From: Paractinoplanes tereljensis
GTDB lineage: Bacteria; Actinomycetota; Actinomycetes; Mycobacteriales; Micromonosporaceae
DNA length: 64,000 bases
Assembly: GCF_016862435.1 (NCBI RefSeq)
Contig: NZ_BOMY01000053.1
Location: 1 to 64,000, forward strand
Reading direction: 5' to 3'
Below the pieces are notes generated by a model that saw only the letters and a program-made list of their open reading frames with translations, was not told the DNA's origin and made no database searches. Shown here piece by piece: positions 7,898-16,259 of the stretch (the first letter of the stretch is position 1; each line of letters begins with the position of its first letter). The position numbers and the translations under genes are program-made.

Positions 7898-8952
7898 CCG
7901 ACGAACAACTGGACCGGATGGTCCGCGACGCCGACCCTTACCGGCCCGAGGTCATCGGGCAACTCGACGGGGCCGGGCAGACCCTGATCGAGGAGATCAT
8001 GTCCGAACCTATCGCCACCCGCAGTCTCCGGCGCCGGCTCGTCACGGCCGTGGCCGCGGCCGCGGTTCTCATCACCGCGCTCGGTGTCTCCGTGGCCCTG
8101 CGCAACCACCCCGGCGGCCCCGACCGGCAGCAGGCGCTGCCGGTGACCTCGTCGCCATCCACCGCGAAGGCCGCGGGGACATACTCGCAGCTGGTGCTCC
8201 GGGCCGCGGAACAGAACCCGCGCCTGCTCATCGAGGAGGCCGGCTGGAAGGCCACCACCGTCTACGGTTTCACCGAGGACACCGGCACGATCGCCTTCAC
8301 CAAGGGCGCCCTGCAGCTGGAGTTCAACTGGTACCCGGCCAACACCTACCCGGGTTACTACGAGAGCCGGCTGAAGGTCAGCAAGCCGGAGGCGGCAACC
8401 GTCGCCGGGCTGCCGGGCTTCCGGTTCAAGTACAGCGACAGCGACTGGGCGATTCAGCTGAAGCCCAAGGACAGCACGTTCGTCGAGTTGCGCACGGGGG
8501 GCAATTGGACGCGGGCCCGGTTCGACGAGGTCGTGGCCACCATCGTGCGGGCCGACGTGCCCACCTGGCTGGCGGCCCTCCCGCCGGAGATCGTCACGCC
8601 GGGCAAGGCCGACGAGGCCGCCGACAAGGTCCTCGCGGACATCCCGCTGCCGCCGAAGTTCGACAAGGCCAAGCTGGCCGGCCTCGGCGTCAACGACCCG
8701 TACCAGTTCACCGCCGGGGTCACCTCGGCCGTGGGCTGCGGCTGGATCGAGGAGTTCCTGCGGGCCAAGACGGCCGGTGACCAGGCCGCCATGAAGAAGG
8801 CCACCGACGCGCTGAGCAGCAGCCACAACTGGAAGGCCCTCAAGGCTCTGGTGGACGAGGGCGACTGGGCCGAGGCGTTCTGGGAGCTCGCCGACAAGGT
8901 CGCGACCGGCACCGTGCCCGACGGTTACAAGGACTGGATCGGCTGTAAGTAG
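7894..8952 (+). CDS. Single-pass membrane partner of the ECF sigma factor
   Basis: A 352-residue protein. A short cytoplasmic N-terminus begins TDEQLDRMVRDADPY. One membrane helix follows at about residues 52-70 (VTAVAAAAVLITALGVSVAL), then a large extracellular region. This is the organisation of anti-sigma-like proteins encoded after SigE-family ECF genes in actinomycetes, but no zinc anti-sigma (HxxxCxxC) motif is present. Overlap with the sigma gene and the terminator just downstream define a two-gene operon. An anti-sigma role is inferred from position. Confidence 0.75.
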   Translation: MTDEQLDRMVRDADPYRPEVIGQLDGAGQTLIEEIMSEPIATRSLRRRLVTAVAAAAVLITALGVSVALRNHPGGPDRQQALPVTSSPSTAKAAGTYSQLVLRAAEQNPRLLIEEAGWKATTVYGFTEDTGTIAFTKGALQLEFNWYPANTYPGYYESRLKVSKPEAATVAGLPGFRFKYSDSDWAIQLKPKDSTFVELRTGGNWTRARFDEVVATIVRADVPTWLAALPPEIVTPGKADEAADKVLADIPLPPKFDKAKLAGLGVNDPYQFTAGVTSAVGCGWIEEFLRAKTAGDQAAMKKATDALSSSHNWKALKALVDEGDWAEAFWELADKVATGTVPDGYKDWIGCK

Positions 8953-8961
8953 ACCGACCGG

Positions 8962-8990
8962 GGGCGGTGGCACGGTTCGTGCCACCGCCC
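8962..8990. terminator. Bidirectional hairpin terminator
   Basis: A perfect 12-bp stem, GGGCGGTGGCAC at 8962-8973 with GTGCCACCGCCC at 8979-8990, encloses a 5-nt loop. It sits between two convergent genes that end at 8952 and 8997, so it can serve both. Confidence 0.85.
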
Positions 8991-8996
8991 GTTCGG

Positions 8997-10052
8997 TCAT
9001 CCGCCGACCGGGAGCCATTCGTCGTGGTCGGTGAAATCGACCGGCTTGAGGCCGTCGGCGATCTGCCGCACGGTCTCGGCCGGCAGGCCGCTGAACCGGC
9101 CCTCCACGTCGATGAAGTAGTCACCCGCCACGATCGTGCAGGAGGCGGTGGCCGGGTAGCAGTGCAGCCCGTCCTTGCCGCGGATCTCGCCGTTCTTCGG
9201 CTTGCCCCGCATGACCAGGATCTCCACGCCGTTGAGCCGGATGTCGACCGGCTTGGCCAGCTGGGAGGTCGGCAGCGGCCCGGCGTACAGGAAGGTCTCG
9301 GAGACGATGTTGCTGTACTTCGTGGTGTTCTCCTCGGCCGACACCGTCTGCCAGCCGGCCGGCACGAACGTCATCCGGTACGGCACCCGGATCTGGTGAC
9401 TGCGGCCCGGCTTGATCGCCTCGGCGATCCGGATCGCCTCGTCGACCGACGACGAGCGGTCGGCCGGCCGCGGCACGTAGGCGGCCCAGGCGTCCGGCGC
9501 GTACCGCCAGGCCAGCGCCACACGCACCGAGCCGTCCGGCACGGTGGTCATCATCCGCCCGACGCCCTCCTTGCCGCCGACGGTGACCGCGAAGGCCGGC
9601 CCGAAGGTGACGCCGGATTCCTCGGAGCCCAGCGTGCCCGGGTCGAAGATGCCGGGCTGGTAGAAGGTGACCGCGCCGTCGGTCAGCGGATACTTGCGGC
9701 CCTGGTCGTCCTCCCAGGTGTCGCCGTCGCGGTAGACCGGCAGCTCCTGGTAGCCGGAGGTGACCTGGGTGACCGGCCCGATCCGGTCGGCGCCGACCCG
9801 GTACTCGCCGAACACGGTGCTGAAGGCATCTTTTTCCGGTGTGAACGAGGCGGCCGGGACCGTCTCGGTCGGCCGCAGGCTCACTCCGGCCCCGACCGCG
9901 GCGATGGCCACGACCGCCGCCGCACCGGCCGCTGCCGCCCGCCGCTGCCGCCGCATCCGCCGGGCCCGGGCGATGATGTCATCGGTGCTGATGCGCGCCG
10001 GCGGTGGCGTTGGCCGGGCCGAATCCAGCACGTCGCGGACGTGATAGACCAT
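8997..10052 (-). CDS. Single-pass membrane partner of the SigE-family sigma factor
   Basis: A 351-residue protein with a cytoplasmic N-terminus of about 40 residues (a DVLDSARPTPPPARI segment followed by an arginine cluster), one membrane helix at about residues 39-57 and an extracellular C-terminal domain with a cysteine pair (LHCYPATASC). The N-terminus resembles those of membrane proteins encoded after SigE-family ECF genes. The ATG at 10052 has AAGGGA 6 nt upstream and overlaps the sigma gene by 74 bp. A later start at 9956 would remove the overlap but lose the conserved N-terminus. The anti-sigma role is inferred. Confidence 0.75.
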   Translation of the reverse strand: MVYHVRDVLDSARPTPPPARISTDDIIARARRMRRQRRAAAAGAAAVVAIAAVGAGVSLRPTETVPAASFTPEKDAFSTVFGEYRVGADRIGPVTQVTSGYQELPVYRDGDTWEDDQGRKYPLTDGAVTFYQPGIFDPGTLGSEESGVTFGPAFAVTVGGKEGVGRMMTTVPDGSVRVALAWRYAPDAWAAYVPRPADRSSSVDEAIRIAEAIKPGRSHQIRVPYRMTFVPAGWQTVSAEENTTKYSNIVSETFLYAGPLPTSQLAKPVDIRLNGVEILVMRGKPKNGEIRGKDGLHCYPATASCTIVAGDYFIDVEGRFSGLPAETVRQIADGLKPVDFTDHDEWLPVGG

Positions 10053-10563
10053 TGTCGTTCCCTTCGGTGTGCATGAGGATGTCTTCGGCCGCCAGCACCG
10101 TGCGCAGCGTGTCCAGCCCGCGCGAGCATTGACTCTTGACGGTTCCGGCGCGGCAGCCCAGGATCTCGGCCGTCTCGTCGACGCTGAGGCCCTCGAGGAA
10201 CCTCAGCACCAGGACGGCCCGTTGCCGGGGCGGCACCTTGCGCAACGCGGCCTGCAACCGCAACTTCTCGTCGACATCCCCGGACAGGTCGGGCCCAGGC
10301 CGGTCGGGCAGCGCATCCCCGGCCGAACTCTCCCGCCGCCACGGCCGCCGTTTCTCCCCGATCGCCGCCCGCACCACCATCGTGCGGACGTAGGCGTCCG
10401 GCGCGGACACCTTGTTCCAGCGCAGGTAGAGCCGCGCCAGCGCACCGGCCACGGCATCCTCGGCGGCCTGCCAGTCCCCACAGGTCAGATAGGCCAGCAC
10501 ACGCAGCGGCTCGAACCGAACCCGGACGAACTCCCGAAAACTGTCGTCGTCTTCGGCATCCAC
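9979..10563 (-). CDS. SigE-family ECF RNA polymerase sigma factor
   Basis: A 194-residue sigma factor. Region 2 spans about residues 8-75 (SFREFVRVRFEPLRVLAYLTCGDW, then EDAVAGALARLYLRW). Region 4 spans about 105-155 (PPRQRAVLVLRFLEGLSVDETAEIL, then GTVKSQCSRGLDTLR). The pattern, including the LTCGDWQAAED stretch, matches the actinobacterial SigE subfamily. The last 25 codons overlap the downstream membrane partner and extend beyond the usual family end, so part of this tail may be non-essential. Confidence 0.9.
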   Translation of the reverse strand: MDAEDDDSFREFVRVRFEPLRVLAYLTCGDWQAAEDAVAGALARLYLRWNKVSAPDAYVRTMVVRAAIGEKRRPWRRESSAGDALPDRPGPDLSGDVDEKLRLQAALRKVPPRQRAVLVLRFLEGLSVDETAEILGCRAGTVKSQCSRGLDTLRTVLAAEDILMHTEGNDNGLSRPRRAGFGPANATAGAHQHR

Positions 10564-10575
10564 TAGGCAGTGCCC

Positions 10576-10601
10576 CTTCGTCGAGAGCTCTTCGTCGAGA
10601 G
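10576..10601. repeat. Pair of 12-bp direct repeats upstream of the sigma gene
   Basis: CTTCGTCGAGAG occurs at 10576-10587 and again at 10590-10601, 13 bp before the start of the minus-strand sigma gene. It lies where a promoter or regulator site would be expected. There is no further evidence of function. Confidence 0.6.
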
Positions 10602-10653
10602 TCAGAGGCGCGCGGGACTGCCGCAGGTTGCACCGATCGCGAAAGTATCTTGC

Positions 10654-12909
10654 CTAGGCCAGTCGGCGGCGACGGGCGGGGACCGTCCGCTCCTGCGGGT
10701 CGGCCGGGCCCTGGGTGCGCGCGTCCACCGCGGCCAGGTGGTCGCGCAGCGTCAGGTGCAGGAACTCGTAACCGCCGGCCGCCCGGCGCATCACGATGCG
10801 CTCGTCGGCGTGCACCATGAAGGCCCCGAGGCGGCGTGGGAGCAGGCCGAAGGCCAGTGCCCAGAGGGACGCGGCCCGGTGGACCAGCCACGGCTGCAGG
10901 TTGGCCGACGCCGCGCCCCAGGTTGCGCCGATGGCGGGGGCGATCGCGAGAATTGACGCCCGCTGGGCCCACTCCGAGGATACGAACAGTCCGGTGACCA
11001 GGTAGGTGAGCACCGGGATCGAGGCCATGCCGGCGAGCACGATCAGTTGGGTGCGCAGCGTGCGCCGGGCGGCGGAGCGGTTCTCGTCCTCGCGGCGCAC
11101 CACGAGCCGGGGCACGGCCGAGGCCGCGATGCCGCCGATCAGGCCGAGCAGCACACCGGGTATCAGACCGGCCAGCAGGCCGACCGGTCCGGCGCCGAGA
11201 CCGATGAAGATGCCGAGCACGATGCCGCCGACCGTGCCGTACCCGAGTCCGGTCAGGATGTTCTCCGGCGCGAAGTCCCAGCCGACGGCCAATTCGCCAT
11301 ATCCCCATCGGGCGGCCAGGTAGAAGCCGAGAGCCAGGATGATCACCACCACGAACAGCGCGGCCAGGCCGCCGCTGTGCCGGTGGGCCACCCCGGCGGT
11401 GAGGTAGACCAGGCCGGCGACGGTGGCGGCCAGCCAGAGGACACCCAGCACGGTACGCAGGGCGAAGGCGTGCACCTCGGGCAGCCATTTGGCATCGATG
11501 TGCTCGAGCCGGAACTCCATCCGCCCGGCCCGGCGCATTCCGGCGGCCATCCGGGTCAGCCAGTGGTAGGTGCGGTCGGGCGGGAAGCGCGGGTTGCCGG
11601 TGCTGGAACCGGTCGGGTCCCGCCGGCGGTTCAGCATCAGGTCCACGTACTGCGACCAGAGGTGTTCGAGCCGTTCGGAGCCGGTGCCCTCGAGCAGCCC
11701 CCGGTCGGGCACCCGGCCGCGGTAGGTCAGCACGGCGATGGCCAGGTGCAGCGTGTTGCTGAACAGCTCGGCCAGCTGCGGGTCGTGGACGCATACCAGG
11801 CGCAGCGGTTCCAGCTCGGGACCGGCCGCGGTCAGATAGGCGTCGACCGTTTCGTAGGCGAGGGGCTGGATCTCCACGGCCGCGCCGAAGTTCAGTTTGT
11901 AGCCCAGCTCGTCGTAGTCCTCGGAGCGGCAGGTCACGACCATGCCGAACGAGAACGCGGCCCGCAGGTGCGCGATGGTGCGCACACAGCGCAGCCGGGC
12001 CCGGTCGTCCTGGATCTCGTCGAGGCCGTCGAGCAGCACCACCACCGGCGGCCGCGCGGCGATCAGCCATTCGTAGGCGTCCCGTTTGGGCACCAGGTAG
12101 CGCCGGGAGATCTCCCGGGCCATCCAGTCGACGGCGTCGAGCATCGCGTCGGCGGACGCCTTCTCCGAGGCGGCCAGATCACCTCCCCTGAGCTTGCTGG
12201 TGTCGAGCGCGCCGGGTTCCAGTGCCCACCGGCCGGCCGACAGCGGCAGGATCACCGGGACCGGGTCGCCCGCCCGGCGGTCCGACCGGTCGAGCAGGTG
12301 CTCGGCCAGGTGCAGCATCTCGGTGCTCTTGCCGGAGCCGGGCGCGCCCAGGATCACCAGCCGCCCGGCCGTGCGGCTCTCCGCGAACACGTGGCTGAGG
12401 TGGATGCCGCGCGGGAGGGTGATGTCGTCCAGATCCTCGATCAGATGCAGCGGGTGGTGCAGGGCGCTGCCCCGCCCGGTGAAGTTGAGTTCGACCGGGA
12501 CGAGGTTCTCCAGCGACCGGGCAAGCACCCGGTCGATCCACACCTCGCGCATCTGACGGCGCAGTTCCCGCAGCGACGGTTCGGTGTTGCGCCACCGCCG
12601 CGGCTCGCTGCCGGGCAGTTCCCGGGCCGGCGCGATCGGCCGGGTCAGCAGGAAGAGCAGGATCGCCAGCAGTACCACCAGACCGGCGGCCACCGCCGGG
12701 TTGGTCTTCATCCAGCCCTGGAACGGCAGTGGGTGGTCGGCCATCCAGTCGCCGAGCGGGGCGAAGTAGACGGTGGTCAGGGCGCCCATCACGGTCACGA
12801 CGACGGCCGAGCCGCGCGCCGGGCGCAGAATTACCCGCAAACGCTGTCGTATCACTGGAATCCGCCGCATCCCCCACATAGCGTTGGCGGAATAGTAACT
12901 GTCAGTCAT
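10654..12909 (-). CDS. Membrane-anchored NACHT-domain ATPase
   Basis: A 751-residue STAND-class NTPase. Two N-terminal helices lie at about residues 34-52 and 72-88. A NACHT domain follows with Walker A GAPGSGKST at 188-196 and Walker B VVVLLDGLDE at 289-298. A helical region comes next, then about six hydrophobic segments between about 470 and 700. The C-terminus is an arginine-rich tail after the YEFLHLTLRDHLA motif typical of NACHT winged-helix ends. NACHT proteins in bacteria act as signal-transducing switches, some of them antiphage sensors. Here no effector nuclease is fused, and the multi-helix C-terminus could itself act on the membrane. The ATG at 12909 precedes TDSYYSANAM; longer frames run into the divergent LacI gene. 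Confidence 0.85.
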   Translation of the reverse strand: MTDSYYSANAMWGMRRIPVIRQRLRVILRPARGSAVVVTVMGALTTVYFAPLGDWMADHPLPFQGWMKTNPAVAAGLVVLLAILLFLLTRPIAPARELPGSEPRRWRNTEPSLRELRRQMREVWIDRVLARSLENLVPVELNFTGRGSALHHPLHLIEDLDDITLPRGIHLSHVFAESRTAGRLVILGAPGSGKSTEMLHLAEHLLDRSDRRAGDPVPVILPLSAGRWALEPGALDTSKLRGGDLAASEKASADAMLDAVDWMAREISRRYLVPKRDAYEWLIAARPPVVVLLDGLDEIQDDRARLRCVRTIAHLRAAFSFGMVVTCRSEDYDELGYKLNFGAAVEIQPLAYETVDAYLTAAGPELEPLRLVCVHDPQLAELFSNTLHLAIAVLTYRGRVPDRGLLEGTGSERLEHLWSQYVDLMLNRRRDPTGSSTGNPRFPPDRTYHWLTRMAAGMRRAGRMEFRLEHIDAKWLPEVHAFALRTVLGVLWLAATVAGLVYLTAGVAHRHSGGLAALFVVVIILALGFYLAARWGYGELAVGWDFAPENILTGLGYGTVGGIVLGIFIGLGAGPVGLLAGLIPGVLLGLIGGIAASAVPRLVVRREDENRSAARRTLRTQLIVLAGMASIPVLTYLVTGLFVSSEWAQRASILAIAPAIGATWGAASANLQPWLVHRAASLWALAFGLLPRRLGAFMVHADERIVMRRAAGGYEFLHLTLRDHLAAVDARTQGPADPQERTVPARRRRLA

Positions 12910-12999
12910 CGATGGGCGCACCGGCCGTTCGGGCACTCGGCCGCGCCCGACGAGAGGCGGGATTAGTTCCTTCGGAGGGTCGCGTCCGGGTGCCATGAC

Positions 13000-13014
13000 T
13001 ACGCTGTGGACATG
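13000..13014 (+). promoter_or_regulatory. -10 element placing transcription at the LacI start codon
   Basis: TACGCT at 13000-13005 matches the TAnnnT -10 consensus and lies 6 nt before the ATG at 13012. No ribosome-binding site is present, so a leaderless transcript is likely. The same TACGCTGTGGAC string occurs before the PH-domain gene near 4070. Confidence 0.45.
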
Positions 13015-13995
13015 ACGGCACCGCGGATTCGGGATGTCGCCGCGGCGGCCGGGGTCTCTTATCAGACCGTGTCGCGGGTGATCAATGACTCGCCCAACGT
13101 GCGGCCGGAGACTCGGCAACTTGTTGTCGAGGTGATGGAGCGGCTGCACTATCGGCCGAACCGGGCGGCGCGGGCGCTCGGGCTCGGGCGGGCCCGCGCT
13201 ATCACCGTGGTCACCGCCAACACCACGCTGTACGGCTACGCCAGCCTGCTGCAAGGCGTCGAGGAGGCCGGGCGGCAACTGGGCCTGGCCGTCGGGGTGC
13301 GGGTGGTGGAGTCCGACTCGGCGGCCGACGTCAAGCACGCGGTCGAGTACGTCAGTGACCCCACCGCGGGCAGCGTGGTGGTGGTCGCGTTCGATCCGGC
13401 CGGGGCCGGCGTGCTGCGGCTGCTGCCCGAGGACGTGCCGGTGGTGGCCGCCACCGAGGCCGGTGGGCTGCCGGGCAGCACCCGCCGGATGATTTTCCTG
13501 GATGAGCGGCAGGCCGCTGCCGACGCGACCCGGCATCTGCTCGGGCTCGGGCACCGCACCGTGCATCACGTGGCGATTCCGTCCGAGGCGCCGGCGGCCG
13601 CGCGGCAGGCCGGCTGGCGGGACGCGCTCGCCGAGGCACGAGCCCCGATTCCCGAGGTGGTGGCGGCCGGCTGGGATTCGCGGTCGGCCTATCTGGCCGG
13701 GCAGCGGCTGGCCCGGCAGACCGACGTGACCGCGATCCTCTGCGGCAACGACGACACCGCTTTAGCCGTACGCCGGGCTTTGTTCGAGGAAGGCCGGGAC
13801 GTTCCCGGGGCCGTGAGCATCGTCGGGTTTGACGACGTGCCGGGGGCCGCCTACTGGACGCCGGCGCTCACCACGGTGCGGATGGACTTCGTGGCGCTGG
13901 GCCGGGCGTGCGTGGCCGCGCTGGCCGACGCGCCGGAGGCACCGCTCGAGGCACCCCGGCTGATCCTGCGCGAGTCGACCGCACCACCTCCCTAA
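13012..13995 (+). CDS. LacI-family transcriptional regulator of the alpha-galactoside locus
   Basis: A 327-residue regulator. The HTH is at about residues 5-50 (RIRDVAAAAGVSYQTVSRVIN), followed by the hinge helix ARALGLGR and a periplasmic-binding-protein sensor domain (VSIVGFDDVPGAAYWTPALTTV). A GTG two codons upstream is the alternative start. It precedes the glycosidase operon. Two perfect 16-bp palindromes of LacI type lie between it and that operon, making it the obvious repressor, presumably relieved by an alpha-galactoside or its product. Confidence 0.92.
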   Translation: MTAPRIRDVAAAAGVSYQTVSRVINDSPNVRPETRQLVVEVMERLHYRPNRAARALGLGRARAITVVTANTTLYGYASLLQGVEEAGRQLGLAVGVRVVESDSAADVKHAVEYVSDPTAGSVVVVAFDPAGAGVLRLLPEDVPVVAATEAGGLPGSTRRMIFLDERQAAADATRHLLGLGHRTVHHVAIPSEAPAAARQAGWRDALAEARAPIPEVVAAGWDSRSAYLAGQRLARQTDVTAILCGNDDTALAVRRALFEEGRDVPGAVSIVGFDDVPGAAYWTPALTTVRMDFVALGRACVAALADAPEAPLEAPRLILRESTAPPP

Positions 13996-14044
13996 CAAAA
14001 AACACCTCCGTAACAAAACCGTAACGAGGCCTTCTCCAACACTG

Positions 14045-14060
14045 GTGTGACCGGTCACAC
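14045..14060. promoter_or_regulatory. LacI-type operator 1
   Basis: GTGTGACCGGTCACAC is a perfect 16-bp palindrome with a central CCGG. It lies about 41 bp before the glycosidase start. Confidence 0.8.
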
Positions 14061-14072
14061 TCATGCCCACGG

Positions 14073-14088
14073 ATGTGACCGGTCACAT
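14073..14088. promoter_or_regulatory. LacI-type operator 2
   Basis: ATGTGACCGGTCACAT is a second perfect 16-bp palindrome with the same TGTGACCGGTCACA core, centred 28 bp downstream of operator 1. It ends just before the GGAGG ribosome-binding site at 14093-14097. Occupancy would block the operon. Confidence 0.8.
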
Positions 14089-14100
14089 AGATGGAGGTCC

Positions 14101-16248
14101 ATGGTGAAGAGACAGTTGGCCGTTATCGCCACGGCGACTCTGGTGGGTGCGCTCGCCGCCGCCCCGGCTCAGGCGGCCGCCTCGCAGCTGGTCGTCGACC
14201 TGGCCACGAGCACCGGCGCGCTGCGCTACGGCGCCACCGGCTTCCTCTACGGGCTCGGCGACGAGGGCATTCCCAACGAGACCATGCTGGCCGCGCTCAA
14301 GCCGCAGGTCACCGCGCAGAAGGCACCAGACGGGCTGCAGCACCCGAACGGCGACGCGCTGAAGATCGCGCCGATGTTCAAGCGGGCCGGCGGCCGCGAC
14401 ATCCAGATCTACCTGCAGGACGTCTACCAGCAGTGGCCGTACGAGAACCTCGGCATCGCCGACTACCTGGCCAAGGTCGACACGATCACCCGCAAGGTGA
14501 TCGCCGACCCGTACCGCAGCTCGTACGTGTACGTGCCGTTCAACGAGCCCGACGGCATCTGGTACTCGGGCAACCTGAATGGCCTGCTCGCGGACTGGAA
14601 AACGGTGTTCCAGAAGATCCGATCGATCGACTCCACGGCGCGGATCGCCGGGCCCAACTTCGCCTCCTACCGCTCGGCCGACCTGCGCACGTTCCTCACC
14701 TACGCGAAGGCCAACGGCGTCCTGCCCGACGTGATGACCTGGCACGAGCTGGGCAACGACTTCTATTCGAACTGGCAGGACCACTACAACGACTACCGGG
14801 CCATCGAAACCAGCCTGGGCGTGAGCGCCCGGCCGATCACCATCAACGAGTACGGGCGGTCCTCCGGCGACCTCGGCGTGCCCGGCAACCTGGTGCAGTT
14901 CGTGGCGAAGTTCGAGGCCAGCAAGGTGGACGGCTGCCTCGCCTACTGGACCACCGCGGGCGGCCTCAACGACCTGGTCACCCACAACAACCAGGCGACC
15001 GGCGGCTGGTGGCTCTACAAGTGGTACGGCGAGCTGACCGGCAACACGGTCGCGGTCACTCCCCCGTCGGCCGGCGGTTCGCTGCAGGGCCTGGCGGCGC
15101 TCGACGCGACCAAGAAGCAGGCTCGGGTGATCTTCGGCGGCAACAACCCGTCGTCCGGCACCTACGACACCAACGTCCTGGTCAAGGGCCTGCCGTCCTA
15201 CCTGGGCACGACCGTGCACGCGACGGTCTGGGGCATCGACAACACCGGCCTCAACGCGTCGGCCGCTCCCTACCTGGTCAAGGAGGGCGACTTCACCGCC
15301 GCCGGCGGGCAGGTCACGGTGCCGCTGACCGGCCTCAAGGGCGCGTCCGCGTACCAGATCATCGTCACCCCGAACACCGACGCCTCGGCCGCGGTGGCGA
15401 ACCGCTACGAGGCCGAATATGCCGCCCTGGGCGGCACGGCCAAGGTCACCTACGGGACCAACACCGGCTACGCCGGGACCTACTTCACCGAGGGGTACGG
15501 GGCCAGCAGTACCGCCTCCACGAAGTTTGTCGTCTCCGTCCCGTCGGACGGTTACTACAACCTGAGCCTGCGTTACTCGGCCGGTCCCTACACCGGTGCG
15601 CCGACCGACCGGTCGCTGCGGATCAAGCTCAACGGCACCGACCTGGCGACGCCCACCCTGCCCGGCACGGCCGACTGGAACACCTGGAAGACGGCCACCA
15701 CGAAGGTCTTCCTGCCGGCCGGGATCAGCCGCGTCGAGTACAACGCCTACGCGACCGACGACCGCGACGCGGTGAACCTCGACTACCTGGAGGTCGCCGC
15801 GACGAGCGGGACGGTCACCGCGTACGAGGCGGAAAGCGCGACGAACACCCTCGCCGGCACCGCCGTGGTGGTCAGCGACACCGCGGCCACCGGCGGCAAA
15901 TATGTCGGCTGGATCGGCGCCGGCAGCGCCAACACGCTGCGCTTCAACGGCGTGGCCGCGGCCACCGCCGGGCGCTATCGCATGGTCGTCGGCTACGCCA
16001 ACGGCGAGCTCGGCTCCGGGGCAACCAACTACAACAGCAACATCGTCGACCGGTACGCCGAGATCAGCGTGAACGACGGCACGGCCAAGAAGGTGTTCTT
16101 CCGCAACACGCTCGGCTGGTCCAACTACTGGACCACGGTCGTCGACGTCGACCTGGCCGCCGGCGCCAACACGATCACTTTCGGCAACGCGTCGACCGGC
16201 TTCGCGCCGAACATCGACCGGATCCAGATCGCCGCACCAGTCGGCTGA
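14101..16248 (+). CDS. Secreted clan-A-like glycoside hydrolase with two CBM6/35-type modules
   Basis: A 715-residue secreted protein. The signal peptide covers about residues 1-26 (ALAAAPAQAAAS). A TIM-barrel-like catalytic region runs to about 420, with the probable acid/base Glu149 in FNEPDG and nucleophile Glu250 in INEYGR, as in GH39/GH30/GH5-type enzymes. Two beta-sandwich carbohydrate-binding modules begin at about residue 435 (YEAEYAALGG) and 574 (YEAESATNTL), typical of CBM35/CBM6. GGAGG at 14093-14097 fits the GTG at 14104 slightly better than the ATG at 14101; both give the same mature protein. First gene of the operon under the twin operators; it probably attacks an extracellular galactose-containing polymer. 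The exact GH family is uncertain. Confidence 0.82.
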   Translation: MVKRQLAVIATATLVGALAAAPAQAAASQLVVDLATSTGALRYGATGFLYGLGDEGIPNETMLAALKPQVTAQKAPDGLQHPNGDALKIAPMFKRAGGRDIQIYLQDVYQQWPYENLGIADYLAKVDTITRKVIADPYRSSYVYVPFNEPDGIWYSGNLNGLLADWKTVFQKIRSIDSTARIAGPNFASYRSADLRTFLTYAKANGVLPDVMTWHELGNDFYSNWQDHYNDYRAIETSLGVSARPITINEYGRSSGDLGVPGNLVQFVAKFEASKVDGCLAYWTTAGGLNDLVTHNNQATGGWWLYKWYGELTGNTVAVTPPSAGGSLQGLAALDATKKQARVIFGGNNPSSGTYDTNVLVKGLPSYLGTTVHATVWGIDNTGLNASAAPYLVKEGDFTAAGGQVTVPLTGLKGASAYQIIVTPNTDASAAVANRYEAEYAALGGTAKVTYGTNTGYAGTYFTEGYGASSTASTKFVVSVPSDGYYNLSLRYSAGPYTGAPTDRSLRIKLNGTDLATPTLPGTADWNTWKTATTKVFLPAGISRVEYNAYATDDRDAVNLDYLEVAATSGTVTAYEAESATNTLAGTAVVVSDTAATGGKYVGWIGAGSANTLRFNGVAAATAGRYRMVVGYANGELGSGATNYNSNIVDRYAEISVNDGTAKKVFFRNTLGWSNYWTTVVDVDLAAGANTITFGNASTGFAPNIDRIQIAAPVG

Positions 16249-16259
16249 CAGGAGCACCA

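Noticed and set aside
10570..10956. Small plus-strand frame between sigma and NACHT genes
   Set aside because: Mostly antisense to the NACHT C-terminus; composition is not protein-like.
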